Shown here: one piece after another, positions 59,061 to 64,000 of the stretch
How positions within the stretch are numbered: position 1 is the first letter of the stretch
Layout: every line of letters starts with the position of its first letter
DNA from: Aurelia coerulea
Taxonomy: Eukaryota > Cnidaria > Scyphozoa > Semaeostomeae > Ulmaridae
Assembly (NCBI GenBank): GCA_039566865.1
Contig: CM076960.1
Location: 5,022,001-5,086,000, forward strand
Direction: 5' to 3'
Length of the DNA: 64,000 nt
Position numbers and translations under genes: made by a program
The notes under the pieces: model-generated
What the model was told of the DNA's origin: nothing
Databases searched by the model: none
Seen by the model: the letters and a program-made list of their open reading frames with translations, nothing else

Positions 59061-59652
59061 TACGTATATCCCATGAGATATAAAAGCGGCTAGGTCCCCC
59101 TGAGATAAGTAAACGGCAGCATTGCTTATGATGAGGCCAAAGGGACTACAAGATATACAAGAAAAGAATGAGGTAAAAGTTGTCACATGTTAATACTGAT
59201 TCTGGAAATAAGACATAAAACCCCATCCTAGACTGATGATATTCGTCTAAATTTTGCTCTATTGAATTGAATTATTTCTCACTGTTATAGTCATTCCGCT
59301 AAACTTTCAAGTCCTGCATGGCAGGACGAAATATTGGTATAAAATAAATTCAATCATATTTGCTGTTGTTTTTTGTCGTATTGCGGTGTTTCTGCCTTCA
59401 AACTTATTGAATAATATCTCCTCAATAACAAAGGTTTAATCTATGAAAAAATGACGAAGAAATGCAATGTTTGGATGCTGGTAGCTCCATTTTTAGTTTG
59501 TGACCGAAGCTCGAAAGAGTTAGTATTTGCTTCAATTTAGCATACAAACCGTCCCATATTATTGACACTCAATAAGCGAAACAATTCTGGCCAGGCGAAA
59601 TATCCTGTCATAAGCAAACAGGCCCTGAAAGGAACATGCTGCTTCCTCTGGT

Positions 59653-59750
59653 TTAGAGATTTTCAGGAGTGATCTCTTCACTTAAATCACACGGGCTGCT
59701 CATATTTTCCTCGACAGCTGAAGAACCAAATAGCAGTCCAATGGCGATGG
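59653..59750 (-). CDS. Possible last exon of an unknown membrane/secreted protein
   Basis: If spliced from 60270 with phase 1, it reads SIAIGLLFGSSAVEENMSSP then CDLSEEITPENL and TAA at 59653-59655. The 98 nt fit phase 1 exactly. The acceptor (AATTTACAAG) has a poor pyrimidine tract, so the join is tentative. IAIGLLFGSSAV could be a short membrane segment. Confidence 0.4.
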
Positions 59751-60269
59751 CTTGTAAATTTCAATTCACACAAACTATTCTTTAAAATTGCATTATGTTT
59801 CCATTATCCTGGCCAACTGCAATGGAATGGAATGATATGGATGTGAGTTTTCTCTTCGAGCAGGGGGCATCTTAGTATATTGGTGGTATGGGGATTAGCC
59901 ATTTTTAGCGGTACTTTTTTCAACACGTTTTGAAGAACTATGGGTGTTGTTCTAGGAAAAGTTGCAAAAGAATGAAACATTTTATGGTTTCTTAGGCCTA
60001 GTTTAAACATCATTTTTTTGCCTTGTCGAGTTTAATAGACTCAAAAGAAATTTTTGTATACATAATATAAGCTATTGAGATTCAAACCAAAATATCTTAC
60101 GTTACGAAATTTCCCAAATTCGTAACATTTAATTCCCACAACTTTAACAAATTTATCCATTCAAGATAATTAATTGCGGCAACTTTAGGTTCCATTTTCC
60201 CAAGGAAAAAAAAAAAACGATTTCTGGCAATAATATACAGTTCAATTGATAAAACAATCTGATACTCAC

Positions 60270-60419
60270 ATGTAACGGCGGAATATGTTGGTTGAATAAT
60301 TCCATCTCTCAGCGCATCAAACATGTTGCCAGTTGGTTCAAATACATTTATTTCAAGCATTTCTGCACTTAGTGGTGATGACGTCTCTCGTTTTGTTCGG
60401 CTTAATACCATCGATAAAT
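60270..60419 (-). CDS. Exon of an unknown protein with RTKR cleavage site
   Basis: Bordered by CACGTTTTCAG and GTGAGT; 150 nt, phase 1 to 1. Reads DLSMVLSRTKRETSSPLSAE, then MLEINVFEPTGNMFDALRDG and IIQPTYSAVT. RTKR is a furin-type site, so a secretory-pathway protein is likely. The layout, RxKR followed by a short segment and a hydrophobic C-terminus, recalls the end of zona pellucida-domain proteins, but no ZP cysteines are visible, so I do not name it. The upstream exons must lie further right, probably outside the window. Confidence 0.62.
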
Positions 60420-60429
60420 CTGAAAACGT

Positions 60430-61110
60430 GGAATAAAAATGATAACATCATAGTTCTTAATAACTGGTATTTAAGCAAAGAGAAGTCTACCCGGCATCTG
60501 CACTTTGATTCTTTTTGACCTCATGCTTGTCCGCTATTTCTCTGAGAAAGGGGCATAGATTCAAATCGTATCTGGGACATAGAATTCAAAAATAGGGGTC
60601 ATATTTTGGTGAACTAGTCTGAGATTCCCAGGAATAGGGTACCAAATTCATCACTAATCATCTATCACTAACAATTTAAGGGCAACACAATAGGTAAAAT
60701 AACAAATTTCGACCATTTTCGAGAGGGCAGGAGGGGCAGTCGCCCCCCACGTTCCCCTCCCCGGCGTTCCTGACTGCAATGACGTTAGTTACTGTTCAGT
60801 TCATGATCATTATTCATATTCCCTCATCTTATCTACTAACTAATGTCAGGGTGCTCAGCATTAGTGTTAAATTTGGAATGTATCACAAAATCACCTCTTC
60901 AAGGATGTCAGTGAATATATGGAAAAGGGGGTGATATATACTAAGAAAAGCGGATAATTTGAAAGTTTCCTTCAGAGATAGAGGGTATATGAAGTAGATT
61001 CTACGGACAAGCATTATGTACAAGAGGCTGTATAGCAGCACGAGACAATAATATACTCCTCAGAACAAAATCAGAACAAAGAAATGCTTAAGCCGAGGCG
61101 GTAATGGAAT
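60430..61110. other. Intron or intergenic, nothing recognised
   Basis: AT-rich with one G/C-rich patch near 60,730-60,770. No upstream exon of the RTKR gene could be identified. Confidence 0.45.
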
Positions 61111-61118
61111 TGCAAACC

Positions 61119-62140
61119 AGGGCCGCATTTAAGTCTGTTGGGGCCCTGGGCCCAAAACTGGTTGGGGCCCCTTATATGCCATGTATGGGTAAGGCCACCA
61201 GATTCAGCCGTAGCCAAACAAGTTAATATTAACTAAACATTTTGAAAGGGGAAAATTCGAAGAAATGAGTAAACTTGTACAAATATATACATGTCGGTAC
61301 AATCCCAAGAAAACTCCCCTTTGTCCAATGGTTTTTCATGATTATCGTCTTGCCTTCAATGCTGCAACATTTCGAATGATATTCTTGGGGTCTAAAAACC
61401 TCACGACAGTGGCGTGGCCAGGGTAAATTAAATGAGGGGAACGAAAGGAGGGGCCTGGGGGCGAAGCCCCCGGAAAATTTTTGGGGCTACGCCCTTTACT
61501 TTGGCTTAGAATGCATCTCCTAATATCATGCTTGCCATTAGCGACAAGGAAAATCTGATATTTTGTGACGGTTATCCAACCTATACCCAACTTTGGACAA
61601 AAGTGGGGGCAATCCCCCCCCCCTTCGTGCCTCGGGACATCAAAATTTGCTGCCATTCATTAGGCAAAAGGCAACAACAAGCTCTTGTGACATTGTGGAC
61701 CTTAGTTGACACATGAGTCTGGACCCTTTCAGCGTGGAGAAACTTCTTTCACTGGAGGAAACTCTGCATGGCAAAGTGCGGTCATTGCATTGAGCAACAA
61801 TCTAAGTGCGGTAATTGCCTTTGGGAAGTTGCAGCTTCATCTCCTTTCACAATTTGCTCTAATAGATCATCCAAAATAGGCTTTTGTGTTTCATAGGGTT
61901 GTCGCCTCTTCTATTTCTTTCTCTTTATGGACTTCAGCTTCGGTATCAACTAGATTCCTTCTTTTATCGATGAACTTTTCGAGAGGCTTTTTTAACAATC
62001 ATTTCAAACACAAGAGTGAAATCAACAGCACTTCATAGGCTTTTTCAAATTTGGCTCGGGGCCCCCTAGATTTAAGAATTCTAGGGGGCCCCTGGGCCCG
62101 GGCCCAGTGGGCCCATGGGTAAATGCGTCACTGAGATTTT
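61119..62140. mobile_element. Possible hAT-type element with GGGGCCC-rich ends
   Basis: CAGGGCCGCATTTAA at the left matches the complement of TAAATGCGTCACTG at the right, and GGGCCC blocks lie inside both ends. An inner CAGTGGCGTGGCCAGG...GGGGGCGAAGCCCCC block (61,409-61,475) looks like another hAT-style MITE. No 8-bp duplication was found, so the ends are approximate. Confidence 0.5.
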
Positions 62141-62772
62141 GAATGGCTTTCAATAATTTAACTTTACCAAACACAAATTCCAGCGCATAGACGATTTGAT
62201 GAATTTGGTATTTGCTTTCATGGATGCTTTGATCATGCTTTGATGAATCCGCTGAATATTCATGGAGTTGCAATCTTTCAAAGTTCAGAATGGTGTTAAA
62301 AGGTGCAACCAGAGGTCCTTCGATAGCAGTTAGAGTTCATATAGCACGGGACAATCATTTGTTTTGTTTGTCGCTTACTTCAGGCCAAACCAAATCAGAT
62401 TTGGAAACGATTTTCAATAATTTAACTTTATCGAACACAAATTCAAGCGCATGGATGGTTTGATGAATGTCGTTGACTTTTCAAGTTCTGAACCAAATTT
62501 TGACTATGGTTACAAGAATTGGGTACCTTTTAAAGTCCTGTTTGGCTCGTTCTGATATTCACTAGAGGTATGACATTGGATAATCTTTTTACCTCGATTT
62601 TGGAGCTTTCATGCAGAACACTTCATTTAGGGGTCTCTAGTTGCAGCTTTCGCATAAACAGGACATTTAAGGGCTTGTAACTTAACGACTTTTTAGCGGA
62701 TTTGCAAACCTCTAGTGTCTAAAATAATTCTTAGGGGCAGGGTTATCTTATCATGTAGTCCGTTAATTTCAT

Positions 62773-62962
62773 TGAAGGTAAAGGTGAAGTTGCGGTTTTT
62801 AGCGCCAAGCGCTGGGATCACAGAAGTAACTAAGCGCTAATCGAGTCCGCGACCCCTTGTCATGACGCTGAAGTGATGAGGCTCTACATGGTATCGAGCC
62901 CTGTCCGCCTGACAATTCTGGCTGCAAAGTCAGAGGATTACACCACTGCGCCACAACACCTT
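62773..62962 (-). mobile_element. tRNA-derived SINE, copy 2
   Basis: Same layout as copy 1 with the A box TGGCGCAGTGG intact. The B box is decayed (GGCTCGATACC in place of GGTTCGATCCC). Tail TTCACCTTTACCTTC. An older copy. Confidence 0.8.
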
Positions 62963-63480
62963 CAAATTGCTATTTTCATATTTAATAAAACATCGAACAA
63001 TTGTTTTGGGACACCCTGTACAAAATGAAGGATTTTGACAAACCCAGACTTTTCAGTTAACACACCCTCAATGCAGCTACGACTTAAAGTTGAAAGAAAC
63101 AAAGAAATATCAAAATAACTGCCACCCTTTTCAGCTAGTTAAGGGTGGAATGACAGAAATGTATACCTTGCATGTAAAATTTAAAATGTAAATATGACTT
63201 ATTTCAGCTTCTCAGTATGACAATGCTCCTGGTAGGACCTGCACAATACTGCTGCAGATTCGAAACTGCCCAAGAAAAAGTCAAGTAATAAATAGGCAAA
63301 AATGTTTTTTCTGACAGAGGAGGAAAATTGTGGAATAGAGACAAAACAGGCATCCTTCCTAAATAATTTGAAAAAGAAAAGGCAATGATAACCTAAATAA
63401 ATAACTAAATAAAAACATACAAAATAAAAACTTCTTCGTTTTATTGTACTATATTCAGCATTGTAAATAAGTTTTTTTAA

Positions 63481-63645
63481 CAGTATGACTTGATCTTTTC
63501 GATGGTGGTTAATTTTAGTTTAAAACACATTCTAAACAGAATGATTTGAATTTTTAGATGGTGATTAACTTCAGTTCAAAGCATATTCTAAACAGTATCA
63601 TTTGATCTTTACAAAGTGGTTAATTTTAGTTCAAAGCATACTGGA
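63481..63645 (+). repeat. 56-bp tandem repeat, three copies
   Basis: CAGTATGACTTGATCTTTTC..., CAGAATGATTTGAATTTTTA... and CAGTATCATTTGATCTTTAC... each lead into GGTTAATTTTAGTT or similar and end at TTCTAAA or ACTGG. Confidence 0.75.
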
Positions 63646-63840
63646 GGGCTCCTTGTAATACAGCGTTCGTTGAAAGCTAACCCTTCTCAAATACATGAAA
63701 TCAAAGGCACTAGAGCACGGCAGTGGTGTTATCTTGTAGGAACTAATGGTATGGTAATCGGTTTCCCTTCCTTTCAGATAAGCAATGATACCATCTCTTT
63801 GCCGAATTTACTGTGATGCAAAATTTCTTTTTAAGTCCTA

Positions 63841-64000
63841 CCGGGTGCGCCAAAATAAACTATGCACGTTTGGCAGGCCACAATAAATCGTAAACTGGAC
63901 CGATTTTGAAGATTTATAACTTAATCTTTAGCAGAAAGCCTGAATTAGATTCTAGGACTTTCCGCAAATTTTTCCGTTTTCAGTTCTTAGAGCTAGAAGC
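63841..64000 (+). repeat. Left part of a TA-flanked MITE, cut by the window end
   Basis: TA at 63839-63840, then CCGGGTGCGCCAAAATAAAC. The interior ACTGGACCGATTTTGAAGAT is shared with 27,261. The right end would lie beyond the window. Confidence 0.6.

Noticed and set aside
63219..63317. Plus-strand C-terminal exon reading SQYDNAPGRTCTILLQ
   Set aside because: A decent acceptor precedes it, but it is a single short frame with no partner exon and no recognised domain.

Overview
This is a window of an animal nuclear genome. It is AT-rich, split into small exons with GT/AG introns, and packed with LINEs, foldback elements and MITEs. The gene set (ASH2L, cyclin C, a secreted VWC-like protein) and the CR1/L2-type LINEs with a GAAACT tail and a 2A-like peptide suggest a cnidarian, most likely an anthozoan such as a stony coral. 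That assignment is an inference from style; no marker gene in the window proves it.

Layout. Positions 1-11,000 are a LINE graveyard. A minus-strand LINE with an SGNH-type ORF1 and an endonuclease/RT ORF2 has been split by three later insertions: a plus-strand LINE running off the left edge, a 3.36-kb DNA element with ~490-bp inverted repeats and a 3-bp duplication (CAA), and a second plus-strand LINE with a GAAACT tail. Removing the last two on paper restores the host LINE's frame at both sites. This nest lies in, or just beyond, an intron of ash2l. Twelve small minus-strand coding exons of ash2l between 11,473 and 28,092 were found by reading both strands; their splice phases agree throughout and they encode the linker and most of the SPRY domain. 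The C-terminal exons lie left of the window and the N-terminal PHD/winged-helix exons were not found.

Cyclin C (ccnc) runs the other way, 32,318-41,321, in only two coding exons. Its 8.1-kb intron carries an intact-looking 1,217-codon CR1-like LINE, whose ORF contains a 2A-type GDVETNPGP motif, plus a truncated copy of the same family in the opposite direction. ash2l and ccnc are therefore divergent neighbours: one acts in H3K4 methylation, the other in the Mediator kinase module. A 525-bp foldback element with a 9-bp duplication lies 65 bp after the ccnc stop.

From 43,339 to 47,169 a three-exon minus-strand gene encodes a 160-residue secreted cysteine-rich protein. Positions 48,036-50,185 form a 2.15-kb giant inverted repeat. 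Positions 50,940-54,410 are a 183-bp satellite whose period is a multiple of three, which leaves a 526-codon frame open by chance. The rest of the right side is mostly MITEs, two tRNA-derived SINEs, small perfect hairpins, and two minus-strand exons of an unidentified secreted or membrane protein with an RTKR site (59,653-60,419).

Other DNA elements have recognisable target duplications: TA (Tc1/mariner type), TTA (Harbinger type) and TTAA (piggyBac type). Seven copies of a CTGATGA-stem-GAAACG motif resembling a minimal hammerhead ribozyme core are scattered from 21 to 32 kb.
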